Below, in pieces: positions 34,702 to 44,107 of a DNA stretch of 53,372 nucleotides (the first letter of the stretch is position 1; each line of letters starts with the position of its first letter). Source of the stretch: Halarsenatibacter sp964462585 (GTDB taxonomy: Bacteria; Bacillota; Halanaerobiia; Halanaerobiales; Halarsenatibacteraceae); the NCBI GenBank assembly GCA_964462585.1, contig CAYXAK010000003.1, positions 1-53,372 on the forward strand. The letters are read 5' to 3'. The translations under genes were made by a program, and so were the position numbers. The notes beneath the pieces are model-generated. The model did not search any database. It was not told the DNA's origin and saw only the letters and a list, made by a program, of their open reading frames with translations.

Positions 34702-35337
34702 TTAATATTCCTCCACGATCTCATCATAGGAAAGCCTGGTCTCACGGGGGGAGAGTTCAGCGCTTTCATCGAAATAACCCAGAGATATCAGCACCGTAAC
34801 CTCCATGCTGTCAGAGAGATCGAAGAGCTCTTTGATCTTTTCAGGAGAAAATCCTATCATGGGATGAGTGTCTACACCGTAATACTTGGCGGTATACATG
34901 ATGCTCATGGCCATCAGCGAGCTGTTGCGCACGGCAAATCCCAGCTCCTTATCATCTGTGCCATATACTCCATTGCTGACGCTCTCAATAATATTCTGCA
35001 CACTATCCTCATCAAGTTTACCCAGATCTTTCTTAACATCCCACATGGGATTATAGCGCTTATAGCCCTTCCGGTCCCCTAAAACCACCAGAAGAACTGG
35101 CGCTTTGAGCACCTTTTCCTGTTCACAGGCCCCCGTATCATATACCTCCTGGCGCTTCTCCTGGCTTTTGACCGCCAGTATCCGCCAGGGCTGGAGGTTA
35201 AAACTGGAGGGGGCCAGTGCCGCCTGCTCTATAATCTTTTCCAGCAGTTCATCATCAACATGTTTATCAGGATCAAAATTGCTGACAGATCTTCTGGCTT
35301 TCTGCAGTTCGTAGAAATCTCTGTATTCAGGTTCCAT
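34702..35337 (-). CDS. Nitroreductase family protein
   Basis: This 211-residue FMN-dependent oxidoreductase has the family N-terminus ARRSVSNFDPDKHVD, the FMN contact region PSSFNLQPWRILAV and a C-terminal LISLGYFDESA. It reduces a quinone, nitro compound or other acceptor with NAD(P)H; the substrate cannot be told from sequence. It is divergent from the MFS gene, with which it shares a 126-bp spacer. Confidence 0.9.
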   Translation of the reverse strand: MEPEYRDFYELQKARRSVSNFDPDKHVDDELLEKIIEQAALAPSSFNLQPWRILAVKSQEKRQEVYDTGACEQEKVLKAPVLLVVLGDRKGYKRYNPMWDVKKDLGKLDEDSVQNIIESVSNGVYGTDDKELGFAVRNSSLMAMSIMYTAKYYGVDTHPMIGFSPEKIKELFDLSDSMEVTVLISLGYFDESAELSPRETRLSYDEIVEEY

Positions 35338-35463
35338 GTAATATGCACCCTCTCATTTATGAGAATTTTTGTGAAAATTGACTCCATCTATAACAGGACA
35401 AATAGATTCAATCTCAAATATTATTAAGGACAGAGGAATAGCAGACAGGAGGAGTTTTCCCCT

Positions 35464-36639
35464 ATGCTATCACAGGAAAACAAACAGATTTCAGGCCCAC
35501 TTCTGGCATTTATAATGATAATGGGGGCCTTTGGCGTGATGGGAGGCGGGCTTGTAGCCCCGGGGCTTCCAGCCATAGGGTCTGCCTTTTCAGCGCCGGA
35601 GGAACAGCTCGGACTCATTTTGAGCGTATACACCATCTCTGCAGCTATAAGCCTGCCTCTTATAGGCTATTTCATAGATACCGTGGGCAGAAGGCGCACA
35701 GCGCTCGTCTGCCTTATAATAGACGGCACAGCCGGAATAGGCAGCAGTCTGGCTCCCACTTTCTCCATACTCCTGGGCTGGCGCTTTTTGCAGGGCATAG
35801 GTGTAGCGGGATTGATCCCCATTGCCATGACTGTTATAGGCGACTGTTTTCAGGGAAAAAAGCGGCTAAAATATATGGGATTTCTCACCGGCACGATATC
35901 ACTTGGAGCTGTAATCATACCTTCGCTGGGGGGATTTCTGGCTGCTGTTGACTGGCGGCTGGTTTTCATGGTATACGCGCTCTCGCTGGTCCTGGCCCTC
36001 ATCTTCTTTTTCAAACTTCCGGAAACTGCCGCATCAACCGGTCAAATCTCTCTTAACAAGCTCCGCCAGCATCTTGTATCTCTTTTTAACATACTTAAAC
36101 TGGAAAAAATACGTCTGGTGCTCCTGCAATCCTTTGCCGCCTATTTTTTCCTCTACGCCATGGTCACATTTTTGCCCGTCTATATATTTCAGGTGCACGG
36201 CCTGGGTGAGATTTTTTCCGGGCTGTCCCTCTCCCTGCAGGGGCTGATCTCAGCCATCTTTGCCAGCAGAGCAGGCTTTTTTGCCGGAATTATAGGCTGG
36301 AGAAAAAGAACTGTTCTGGGATTTATCCTCATTGCCATGGCTTTTATGCTGCTGCCCTTCTGGCCTGAAGAAAGCTATCTGATCCTGCTGAGCATGATCA
36401 TCTACGGCAGCGGTATGGGGATATTAAACCCCACCATATATGACAGGATCACCGGACTGCCCCCGGAGAAACTGCGGGGATCGGTGATCTCACTTTTCAA
36501 TACGCTCAAATACCTGGGCATGTCCAGCTCTCCACTGCTGCTGGGGTTTCTGCTCATCTTCTTTGAGATGCAGCTTTTGTTCTTTTTCACCGGCATCACA
36601 GCAGCCCTGTGGGGAATAGTGATCCTTATCGCCGGCTGA
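35464..36639 (+). CDS. MFS transporter
   Basis: The only gene on the plus strand. This 391-residue protein has about twelve hydrophobic helices and the MFS motif between helices 2 and 3 (GYFIDTVGRRRTAL). LGWRFLQGIGVAGLIP is typical of drug-exporter-like MFS proteins. AGGAGG lies upstream of ATG 35464. A bidirectional terminator follows. The substrate is unknown. The neighbouring divergent nitroreductase may be co-regulated with it. Confidence 0.9.
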   Translation: MLSQENKQISGPLLAFIMIMGAFGVMGGGLVAPGLPAIGSAFSAPEEQLGLILSVYTISAAISLPLIGYFIDTVGRRRTALVCLIIDGTAGIGSSLAPTFSILLGWRFLQGIGVAGLIPIAMTVIGDCFQGKKRLKYMGFLTGTISLGAVIIPSLGGFLAAVDWRLVFMVYALSLVLALIFFFKLPETAASTGQISLNKLRQHLVSLFNILKLEKIRLVLLQSFAAYFFLYAMVTFLPVYIFQVHGLGEIFSGLSLSLQGLISAIFASRAGFFAGIIGWRKRTVLGFILIAMAFMLLPFWPEESYLILLSMIIYGSGMGILNPTIYDRITGLPPEKLRGSVISLFNTLKYLGMSSSPLLLGFLLIFFEMQLLFFFTGITAALWGIVILIAG

Positions 36640-36653
36640 TAATTTTCAGAGAG

Positions 36654-36681
36654 AAAATCCCCGGCTGAGGCCGGGGATTTT
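36654..36681. terminator. Bidirectional terminator between MFS and hydrolase genes
   Basis: An 11-bp stem (36654-36664 with 36671-36681) has a GC-rich core and A-tract/T-tract flanks, so it works in both directions. It lies between the convergent MFS and UPF0173 genes. Confidence 0.85.
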
Positions 36682-36708
36682 GCTCCTGGCTCATGAGTTA
36701 TACAGTGC

Positions 36709-37401
36709 TCAGTACTGACAGCTCTTTCCGGGAGAGATCGCTACAACCTCCACAGATGGTGCCCTCTCAGCGACCAGCTTTTCAAACTCATCACTGTCGG
36801 GAACCAGAATGCCAAATGTTCCATAATGCATCGGTATCACAACTTCAGGATCGATCAGGCTGGTGGCCAGTGCAGCCTGTTTGGGATCCATGGTGAATAC
36901 GCTGCCTATGGGCAGCATGGCCACATCTATATCGTAGAGCTCTCCTATTTCTCTCATACCCCCAAATATGCCCGTATCTCCGGCATGATAGAATACTTCA
37001 CCGGAAGGAGCGGTGATAAGATAAGCAGCCGGACTGCCCACATCAGAGGAATGAAAGGCCTGGATCATTGTTATGTCAACATCGCCCACTGTGACGGTTC
37101 CTCCAATATTCATACCCATACCGCCGTTGAGCAGATTGTCCTCACTCAGACCGCCGTTATTCTCCTGTACCCTGGCCAGCACCTCCGGCTGTCCCACGAC
37201 GGTGCCATCCTCAGCCGTCAGATCACCTATGTTCTCCATGTGATCAAAATGATCATGGGTGATGAGCACTATATCAGCCGGTTCAGGTTCGGTATCTGCC
37301 ACCGGATTCTCCTCAGTGAAAGGATCGACGAGAATTTTCTCGCCGGAATCCAGAGTAATCTCAAAGCAGGCATGACCTATCCAGTTGAATTCATGGGCCA
37401 T
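36709..37401 (-). CDS. UPF0173 metal-dependent hydrolase
   Basis: This 230-residue metallo-beta-lactamase-fold protein has the metal motif THDHFDHM near residue 49, an Asp/His pair in FYHAGDTGIFG, and IPMHYGTFG near residue 195. It matches the UPF0173 (YtkL-like) family in length and motifs. The physiological substrate of the family is not established. Confidence 0.92.
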   Translation of the reverse strand: MAHEFNWIGHACFEITLDSGEKILVDPFTEENPVADTEPEPADIVLITHDHFDHMENIGDLTAEDGTVVGQPEVLARVQENNGGLSEDNLLNGGMGMNIGGTVTVGDVDITMIQAFHSSDVGSPAAYLITAPSGEVFYHAGDTGIFGGMREIGELYDIDVAMLPIGSVFTMDPKQAALATSLIDPEVVIPMHYGTFGILVPDSDEFEKLVAERAPSVEVVAISPGKSCQY

Positions 37402-37444
37402 AAATAACCCCCCTGTAGTTTAATTTAAATTTTCATAAAATTTT

Positions 37445-37466
37445 GCTCCGACTCCAGGACCGGAGC
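37445..37466 (-). terminator. Possible terminator after the DUF445 gene
   Basis: A 6-bp GC stem (GCTCCG/CGGAGC, 10-nt loop) lies about 54 nt after the stop of the large gene. It is followed on the minus strand by AAAATTTT. The stem is short, so this is a tentative call. Confidence 0.45.
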
Positions 37467-37519
37467 CATATATTATATTCTCCTCTCGCCGGAAAATTCC
37501 TCCCCGCTTTCGACCTGCA

Positions 37520-40500
37520 TCATCCTGGCGTCATAAATGTGAAGAGCTCAGCCAGCAGACCGAAGAAGGAGCCTGACAGACCGTAGAACTTCAACCTGTT
37601 GAGATACCTGCCGGCAAATGATTGGAATAGCTCCTCTATGGCGGCAGGATCCATCTCCTCCACCTCTCTCACAGCTGTCTCCTTGACGGCCACGGCTTCC
37701 AGCAGACTCTGGAAGTGAATCTCAAGGCCATCCAGCCCGGCCTCACTGATCCTTCCCAGCACAAAATCAACCGTGGCCGGTGAGAGAAAGCGGGGCAGAC
37801 GGGCGGAAGACCTGTGCAGAAAATCCGCCAGTGCAGTTTCAATATCGCTGTTGAATTGATCGTGCTGTTCGATCTGATCGAGCCATTGCCCGATATCTTC
37901 GGCCAGTATATCCTCTGAGAGCAGTGGTGAGGAGAGCACATCCTGTAAATCTGATTCCTGCATTTCAATAAAACGGGCGGTGCTGCTGAAAAAATCGGCG
38001 GCAGGCCGGATGAGATCTTCATCACCCGCGGTGAGCAGAGATTCTATTTCCCGCATATCTTCTCCCTGCCTGCCGGTGAGAGCTGCCAGCAGCCGGGCCG
38101 GTGTCAGCTGTTCTCTTATCGCTCTGAGCTGTATTTCTAACAGATCGGCCAGCAGCCTGTCAGCTTCCGCTTCTTTGTCGGAATCAGGCCTGAAACCGGC
38201 GGCAATATCTGCCAGAAATCCGGAGCTGATTCTCTCAAATCCTCCGGGCAGAACAGCGGGAGAGAATTCCATCCGCCAGAGCAGGCTGCTGAAGCGGTGA
38301 ACAAATCGCTGCAGATTTTCCACCACAGCAGGGCGGGACGAGATTTCCGCGGCCAGCTCGGCCCAGCCGGCAGGATCGCTGTCCGAGAGAAGCTCCCGGG
38401 ATATCTCCCCGCTCACCTCCACCAGCACCGGTTCCAGCTTGCTGCCGATCTCCTCCCGGCTCTGCTGCATATAGGGTGGGAGTCTGTTATCTATTAGGTC
38501 ATCGATGATATCCCTGATAGTTCCCCGCCCGTCGGTGAGTCGATAGGCCCCCTTCATCAAAAGCCCGCCCACAAGGCCCTCCTCAGCTTCGGAGCGCTCT
38601 ATCTCTTCTTCCACAATATCCGCTGCCATATCTTTGATATTCTCCCGGTGTGCTGATAAAAATGAGATTATCCGCTCCAGAATAACATCCAGCAGTGAGG
38701 AGAGGTTATCACTCACCAGATCGGGCATAATCTCCAGAATCTCCTGGGGCAGCGAGCCTTCAAATAAATCATCTTCCAGGCTTCTCAAGAACTCGCCCAG
38801 CTTCTCACCGCGCAAAAACTGCAGCAGCCTGGCCAGAAAGAACTCCTCCAGCTGTTTCTGACGGGGGCGGGAGATCAGATCTTCAGCACTGACTGTGCCC
38901 AGGGCTTCTGTGAGCTCTGTGATCAGCTCAGCTATGATGTCAGAAGACCGGCTTAGCTCTGAAAGGTCCAGATCCAGAAGATTTAAGACAGTCTTCCCCC
39001 CATCTGATCCCGATAGGAGGCGGGCAAAGCTCATATCCGCCTCACCTGCTCCAGCAAAAATTCTGGCCAGCGCCCCCCGAAATTCATCCGGCCTGCCGGC
39101 AGCATAATTCTCCATGATGGTGCTGAATCTCTGCAGTGATCTGCCGGCGGTTAAATTACTGCTGATGCCGGCTGCCAGCAGATCCCCGGCCCTGGATGAG
39201 TTCTGTGACAGCTGATTTTTGGCCAGTCTCTGCAGTCTGGCCGCAAAACTGTCACTGCTGATTCTGAGAACCATGCGCAGGCTTCTGTAATCATCACGGG
39301 ACAGGCTCTCACTCAGGACAGATTCCAGCTGAGAGCGGTTCTGCTGGAAGAGTCTGCTCATGCGCCTGGGATTGAGGAGATCCTCCTCCACAAATTCACC
39401 CAGAGCGGTGGCAAATCGTTTTTGATTTCTGGCTATTAACCCCGGTGTGAAGGGAAGGCGCCTGCCGGCAAAACTGTACTCGCCATAGGGGCGAAATATC
39501 ATGCGTATGGCCGTGACATTTGTTAAAAAACCCACCAGACCATAGACGAGCATAGAGATTCCCAGCCTGGTCGTCCCCCCGGCAGCTGCCATCAGACCTC
39601 CCCCGGCGGTCTCCAGCAAAAGTCCGGCAATCAAACCCAGCAGCCCGCCAAAATAGGTCAGGGGTTTGAGCTCCCTGCCCATAAACTCCTCCACAACACG
39701 CCTCATATCCTCCACAGAGAGGTCGAGAAGATTATCGGATACAGCCTGACTTATCCTGTCCTCGAGCAGAAGTGAGAGATTATCCTCCAGAAGCTCCAGA
39801 GAAAAATCCGTTAACCTGTTCTGATAGTCCGGTATATCGAGAATCCTGTCCAGCATATCTGTTATCTGTCCATCACTGAAGTCATGCAGAATATCGCTCA
39901 GCCGACTGCTGCTGATCTCCTGCAGTGAGCTGATGATATCCTCCTGAGGGAGAGGCTGCAGAAGATGGCCCAGCCCCAGTGCCGACATCCGCTCATAGAG
40001 GAGGGGGTTCAATCTATGTAAGAGCCCGTCATCCACCCGGCCCTCCTCAAGCAGACCTGCAGCGGATTTTAACAGGGACTTCAGACCGTCAACCCCCCTT
40101 TCAGACCCAAGATAATTCGGCAGATGATCGTGCAGAGCTGAGCTTATACTCCTGCTCAGCCCGGGCAGCAGCAGCAGATTGACGCTGAAATCAGCCGCAA
40201 GCCCGGGCAGAAAAAGGGCCAGTCTGCTGGAAAACTTTTCAGCATCGATAAAATCGGCAGGTTTCAGTGAGGGAAGTGTGATCTCCCCGGCCTCAGTCAG
40301 CATATCTCCCTCCTGCAGAAACTGAAGCAGAAGCTGATGCAAAAGCCGCCAGTCCACGACTTCGAGCTCTTTAAGGCGATAAAAAAACCAGCCCACCGTC
40401 TTCTCCTCCAGCATCCCGGCTAACTGCCGGGTGAACTGATGGGCCAGTCTGGTTCTATCCCGGTCCCTGCTCATATTCTGGATAATCCTGTTCAGCAAAC

Positions 40501-41575
40501 CATAACGCCTGGCCACATTGCCCTGCAGGGCCCGAAATAGTATGTTTTTCAGCCGGTTGCGCAGTCCACTGCCCGCACTCAATACTTCCTCTATCGATTC
40601 GTCTATGATGGCCTCCAGCTCTTTTCTGTTCTCCTCCAGCCAGGCGAGCAGTGCCTCCAGAATTTCCGGCAGCCTTTTTTCCAGCAGGGGAAGTACCGAT
40701 CTCTGCCAGCTATCCCCCAGCAGCTCGGGCAATGTCAGCTCCACCTCCTCCAGGGCGGAGCCCACAGCCCTGACAATATCGCGAAACAGATCCTCACCCT
40801 CCGGCTTCTCCAGAAAATCAATCAGCAGCTCGCCACTGCCGGCCAGAGAGGAGTTCTCGAACCAATCTGCCAGAGGTCTGTCGAGCAGCTTCGATATCTC
40901 TTCTTCGGCCCTGCTGCTTATATCGAGCTCTGTCAGAAGCTCCTCCAGCAGCCTTTTCAGCCTGCCCCTGTGGGCAGAGAGTTTTTTCTGCAGTTTGAGA
41001 AGTTCCTCTTCGGTCAGTTCTGCGGCCGTCCCGGGGCTGTGCAGATTGATAATCACACCTGCCAGCAGTTCGGCCAGATCCTCAGCAACCTCATCCTGCT
41101 GCAGAATTTCAGCTCCGGCATTCAACAATTTCTCCATAACATTTTCCAGCTGCTCTTCGCTGATTAAATCAGATAGCTCTATGTTATCCGCTCCGGCTGC
41201 GAGCAGATCGGAGATAAACTCCTCCTCCGCAACCATATCCCTCAGCCCTCTGCTGCTCTGTTCCCATCCCGGCAGCTCATACCAGCAGATGCCCTCGAAT
41301 TTCTCCTGAAGCTGGACTGATATTACCTCGGTTATGAATCTGTTTATCTCCTCTCTGACCCGGGGATTTTCCAGCTCTCCCGAGATGGTCTCATAGTTGA
41401 TTATCTCATCCTCCACCAGCTGACTCATATTTACTATAAATTCCTCTCTGGTCGATTCCAGCACACCTCCGAAAGGACCGAAGCTGCGGAACAGCATGCG
41501 CACAGCCACATCGTTTGTAATATATCCTGTAGCCGCCCCGGTCAAACCGCTCAACAGCAAAGCAGATAGATCCAT
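37520..41575 (-). CDS. Giant protein with two tandem DUF445 modules
   Basis: This 1351-residue protein is far longer than usual DUF445/YheB proteins (roughly 400 residues). Module 1 (about 1-656) opens with the DUF445 hairpin start GYITNDVAVRMLFRSFG and closes with MGRELKPLTYFGGLLGLIAGLL. Module 2 (about 657-1351) opens with GFLTNVTAIRMIFRPYG plus the canonical RRLPFTPGLIARNQKRF and closes with AGRYLNRLKFYGLSGSFFGLLA. Four membrane segments (near 5-25, 640-656, 670-690, 1325-1348) flank two long helical, acidic lobes. Module 1 lacks the LPFTPG motif. The function of the family is unknown. It is followed by the hydrolase gene and preceded by lysC. Confidence 0.92.
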   Translation of the reverse strand: MDLSALLLSGLTGAATGYITNDVAVRMLFRSFGPFGGVLESTREEFIVNMSQLVEDEIINYETISGELENPRVREEINRFITEVISVQLQEKFEGICWYELPGWEQSSRGLRDMVAEEEFISDLLAAGADNIELSDLISEEQLENVMEKLLNAGAEILQQDEVAEDLAELLAGVIINLHSPGTAAELTEEELLKLQKKLSAHRGRLKRLLEELLTELDISSRAEEEISKLLDRPLADWFENSSLAGSGELLIDFLEKPEGEDLFRDIVRAVGSALEEVELTLPELLGDSWQRSVLPLLEKRLPEILEALLAWLEENRKELEAIIDESIEEVLSAGSGLRNRLKNILFRALQGNVARRYGLLNRIIQNMSRDRDRTRLAHQFTRQLAGMLEEKTVGWFFYRLKELEVVDWRLLHQLLLQFLQEGDMLTEAGEITLPSLKPADFIDAEKFSSRLALFLPGLAADFSVNLLLLPGLSRSISSALHDHLPNYLGSERGVDGLKSLLKSAAGLLEEGRVDDGLLHRLNPLLYERMSALGLGHLLQPLPQEDIISSLQEISSSRLSDILHDFSDGQITDMLDRILDIPDYQNRLTDFSLELLEDNLSLLLEDRISQAVSDNLLDLSVEDMRRVVEEFMGRELKPLTYFGGLLGLIAGLLLETAGGGLMAAAGGTTRLGISMLVYGLVGFLTNVTAIRMIFRPYGEYSFAGRRLPFTPGLIARNQKRFATALGEFVEEDLLNPRRMSRLFQQNRSQLESVLSESLSRDDYRSLRMVLRISSDSFAARLQRLAKNQLSQNSSRAGDLLAAGISSNLTAGRSLQRFSTIMENYAAGRPDEFRGALARIFAGAGEADMSFARLLSGSDGGKTVLNLLDLDLSELSRSSDIIAELITELTEALGTVSAEDLISRPRQKQLEEFFLARLLQFLRGEKLGEFLRSLEDDLFEGSLPQEILEIMPDLVSDNLSSLLDVILERIISFLSAHRENIKDMAADIVEEEIERSEAEEGLVGGLLMKGAYRLTDGRGTIRDIIDDLIDNRLPPYMQQSREEIGSKLEPVLVEVSGEISRELLSDSDPAGWAELAAEISSRPAVVENLQRFVHRFSSLLWRMEFSPAVLPGGFERISSGFLADIAAGFRPDSDKEAEADRLLADLLEIQLRAIREQLTPARLLAALTGRQGEDMREIESLLTAGDEDLIRPAADFFSSTARFIEMQESDLQDVLSSPLLSEDILAEDIGQWLDQIEQHDQFNSDIETALADFLHRSSARLPRFLSPATVDFVLGRISEAGLDGLEIHFQSLLEAVAVKETAVREVEEMDPAAIEELFQSFAGRYLNRLKFYGLSGSFFGLLAELFTFMTPG

Positions 41576-41606
41576 CGCTTATTTCCCCCATCCAGATCCG
41601 CAGATC

Positions 41607-42821
41607 TCACTCATCTGTCAGATCAAACTCTTCGGCCACAGCGCGCAGCGCCTTTTCCTCGCTTCCTGCCGGCACAAGCCAGGATATCTTTATCTCTGAA
41701 GTTGTAACCATCTTAACCATGATATCCCGGGCGGACATCAGATTAAAGACATCGGCTGCCACACCGGGCTGGGAGCGCATCCCTGGCCCCACCACTGAGA
41801 TTTTGCATACATCCTCATCAAGCCACCATTCAGAGATTCTCAGCTCCCGCTCGAGTTCATCCATTATCTGTTCGATGCTGTCACTGTCAGATTTATCCGC
41901 CGTAAAACTGAGCTGCATGGTGCTTCCGCCATTTAAAAGCTGGGAGATCATATCAATATTTATATCGGCTCTGCCGCAGAGTGTAAAAATTCTCCCCGGC
42001 ATCTCCTCACTTGCTTCTACGCCACGCAGATTTACCTGTATATCGTCCTCGCTGAGGGCCATTCCTGTTATGACACTTTTCTCCAGATATTCGCCCTCAG
42101 ATCCTATCTCGGTGCCCTCATCCTGTTTGAGGGCCTGGCCCACATAAAGCGGCACCTCATATTTGCTGGCCAGCTCCACAGCCCGGGGATGAACTATCTC
42201 AGCACCCAGGCTGGCCATTTCCATCATCTCCTCATAGGAGATAGCTTCCAGCCTTCTGGCTCCTGGAACAAGACCGGGATCACAGGTGTGAATTCCGGGA
42301 ACGTCTGTGTAGATCTCACAGCGGGCGTCGAGCTTGGCAGCCAGGGCTACCGCGGTGGTATCACTGCCACCCCTGCCCAGTGTTGTATACTCCTTTTCGC
42401 CGGTGACACCCTGAAAACCGGCGGCCACAACAACTCTATTCTCATTCAGCTCCCGGTTTACCCTCTCCACATCTATGTCGATGATGCGGGCATTCTGATG
42501 CTTTTCAGTGGTGGCCACACCCAGCTGTGAACCGGTCATGGAGACCGCTGGAACCCCCAGTCTCTGCAGGGCCATGCTCAGAAGGGCTATAGAGATCTGT
42601 TCACCGGTATTTAAAAGCATATCCATCTCCCGGGGATCGGGTTCGGAGGTTATCCTATCTGCCATCTCGATCAGCTCATCGGTGGTATCACCCATGGCCG
42701 AAACTATGACCGCCACCTTACATTCTTTCTCCCGGGCTTTCTTTATTCTCTCCGCCACCGCTTTGATCTTCTCCTCATCTGCCAGAGAACTGCCTCCATA
42801 TTTCTGCACTATAACCGACAT
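41607..42821 (-). CDS. lysC: Aspartate kinase with ACT domains
   Basis: This 404-residue enzyme phosphorylates aspartate, the first step to lysine, threonine and methionine. The kinase domain has VQKYGGSSLAD at the N-terminus, GRGGSDTTAVALAAKL and EIYTDVPGIHTCDP. Two ACT domains follow from about residue 265 (IDMISQLLNGGSTMQLSFT, ISVVGPGMRSQPG). It is the middle gene of a probable group with the hypothetical gene 42870-43448 and the DUF445 gene. No lysine riboswitch is seen in its 48-nt upstream spacer. Confidence 0.95.
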   Translation of the reverse strand: MSVIVQKYGGSSLADEEKIKAVAERIKKAREKECKVAVIVSAMGDTTDELIEMADRITSEPDPREMDMLLNTGEQISIALLSMALQRLGVPAVSMTGSQLGVATTEKHQNARIIDIDVERVNRELNENRVVVAAGFQGVTGEKEYTTLGRGGSDTTAVALAAKLDARCEIYTDVPGIHTCDPGLVPGARRLEAISYEEMMEMASLGAEIVHPRAVELASKYEVPLYVGQALKQDEGTEIGSEGEYLEKSVITGMALSEDDIQVNLRGVEASEEMPGRIFTLCGRADINIDMISQLLNGGSTMQLSFTADKSDSDSIEQIMDELERELRISEWWLDEDVCKISVVGPGMRSQPGVAADVFNLMSARDIMVKMVTTSEIKISWLVPAGSEEKALRAVAEEFDLTDE

Positions 42822-42869
42822 CTATGCAAATCTCCTCTCAATAACGATATTGTTTGCTGCCATATTATT

Positions 42870-43448
42870 TCACCTTTTACCCTCTCTAGCTATTTTTATC
42901 ATGGATTTTATATAGAACAATATCTCTTCCTCGAATATCTGAATCAATCTGCCGTCTCTGCCCTGCTGATAGGCAATAAGCACATCTTTCACGGCCCGCT
43001 GATACTCGCGCAGCTCATCCTGAAATGTGAGCTTAATCTCCTTATCTTCGCTGATCCTCATGATCTTGACCAGCGTGCTCTGCATCCATTCCAGCCCCTC
43101 CAGAGCTGATCTGTACTGCTGTCTGGCCTCCTGCTTTTCCCCGCTGCCAAAATACTCTATCATATCCTCTATAATTCCCTCGAGCTGGGGCAGATAATCC
43201 TCTGCTCTCTCCAGCTCCCTCTCTATCACCTCATCTCTGTCAGTGAGAATGAATTCCACCTCTGTCCCCTCTTCCGCCTTCTCCGCTTCTTCCTGAAAAT
43301 AGATCAGGGGCACCTCTTCCTCCTCATAGATCACCTCCTCTATCATACAATCAGGCCAGCACTGATATATCTTCTGCACGATCTCCCGGGCCGATAAGCC
43401 CCTGTATTCCTCTGTTGGCTGTTTCTGACCATTCACATAGACCTCCAT
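42870..43448 (-). CDS. Acidic two-part protein of unknown function
   Basis: I do not recognise this 192-residue protein. The first 70 residues look like a small beta domain (MEVYVNG, VIYEEEEVPLIYF, VEFILTD). The rest is a helical bundle (DYLPQLEGIIEDMIEYF, LREYQRAVKDVLIAYQQ, FEEEILFYIKSMIKIA). It begins like the 70-residue protein at 45589-45801 (M-x-VYVNG). It is followed by lysC after 48 nt. Confidence 0.7.
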   Translation of the reverse strand: MEVYVNGQKQPTEEYRGLSAREIVQKIYQCWPDCMIEEVIYEEEEVPLIYFQEEAEKAEEGTEVEFILTDRDEVIERELERAEDYLPQLEGIIEDMIEYFGSGEKQEARQQYRSALEGLEWMQSTLVKIMRISEDKEIKLTFQDELREYQRAVKDVLIAYQQGRDGRLIQIFEEEILFYIKSMIKIAREGKR

Positions 43449-43565
43449 AAAATCACTTCCTCATCATAAATTATTTAATTATTTGGGGGGCAGCTGCAGC
43501 CAACTTGTGAGTCCGCTCCCCGGCGGTGAAAGCAAAATATTTTTAATTTTGCTCAAAATAAAAGG
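43449..43565 (-). promoter_or_regulatory. Leader region of gene 42870-43448
   Basis: This spacer carries an AT hairpin (AGCAAAAT/ATTTTGCT with a 7-nt loop, around 43531-43553) and a GC-rich region able to pair GGGG with CCCC before a purine-rich ribosome-binding site. No known riboswitch is recognised. Confidence 0.35.
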
Positions 43566-43629
43566 CGGGACACCACCTCTGAAGATGACAGCAGCTCGGC
43601 TGCTCTGCGGGCTGGAATCCGGTGTCCCG
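43566..43629 (-). terminator. Branched terminator with inner hairpin
   Basis: A 9-bp outer stem (43566-43574 with 43621-43629) encloses a second 6-bp hairpin (AGCAGC/GCTGCT, 43590-43604). On the minus strand it is followed by GCCTTTTATTTT, a U-tract. It lies 24 nt after the cyclophilin-like gene, whose transcript it probably ends. Inner structure of this kind is unusual for a simple terminator. Confidence 0.6.
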
Positions 43630-43652
43630 ATGTCAGGACAGATCAGGCGATT

Positions 43653-44030
43653 TTAATCACTGGACTTTATGATCTCAATATCATCGTTGACTGATACCTG
43701 TTTGAATTCATCGGGATCACCCTCCAGCCTGCCAAATACCGTCACAGGACTGGCGGGACGGGGTTTTTCTCCGGTGCTGGAAGGAGTGGGACCAAAGAAA
43801 ATGCAGAAGGCATTGCCCTGATTCCAGTAGCCCAGCTCGCCGATCTCGACCTCCGCCTTGGTCTCACCCTCTCCCTCTTCGATGGTGATGGGGAAATAGA
43901 TCTCATCACCCCAGGTGCGGACCTGGCCGGACAGGGGAAGCTTTTCCCAGATCTTCTCCGCCATCTCATTGTCATAGAGCTCAGCTTCGGTCTCCAGGCC
44001 ATCGATCACAATCTTTATCCTCTTTGCCAT
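43653..44030 (-). CDS. Cyclophilin-like fold protein (TM1367 family)
   Basis: This 125-residue protein fits the cyclophilin-like PF04126/TM1367 family: KRIKIVIDGLETEAELYDNE, KLPLSGQVRTWGDEIYFPI, GYWNQGNAFCIFFGPTP. The fold is that of cyclophilin but the family's catalytic activity is not established. It lies between the MATE gene and the hypothetical/lysC group and ends in a strong terminator. Confidence 0.85.
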   Translation of the reverse strand: MAKRIKIVIDGLETEAELYDNEMAEKIWEKLPLSGQVRTWGDEIYFPITIEEGEGETKAEVEIGELGYWNQGNAFCIFFGPTPSSTGEKPRPASPVTVFGRLEGDPDEFKQVSVNDDIEIIKSSD

Positions 44031-44107
44031 TTTATAACCCCCTTTTTTTCCTTCTCTGAGAAAATTATAAAATACTCATGCCAACTTCGCAAGTCTCTGA
44101 CGATATT

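Noticed and set aside
43566..43629. T-box or lysine riboswitch before the lysC group
   Set aside because: No T-box consensus or lysine-riboswitch core could be matched, and the position right after the cyclophilin-like gene with a U-tract fits a terminator.
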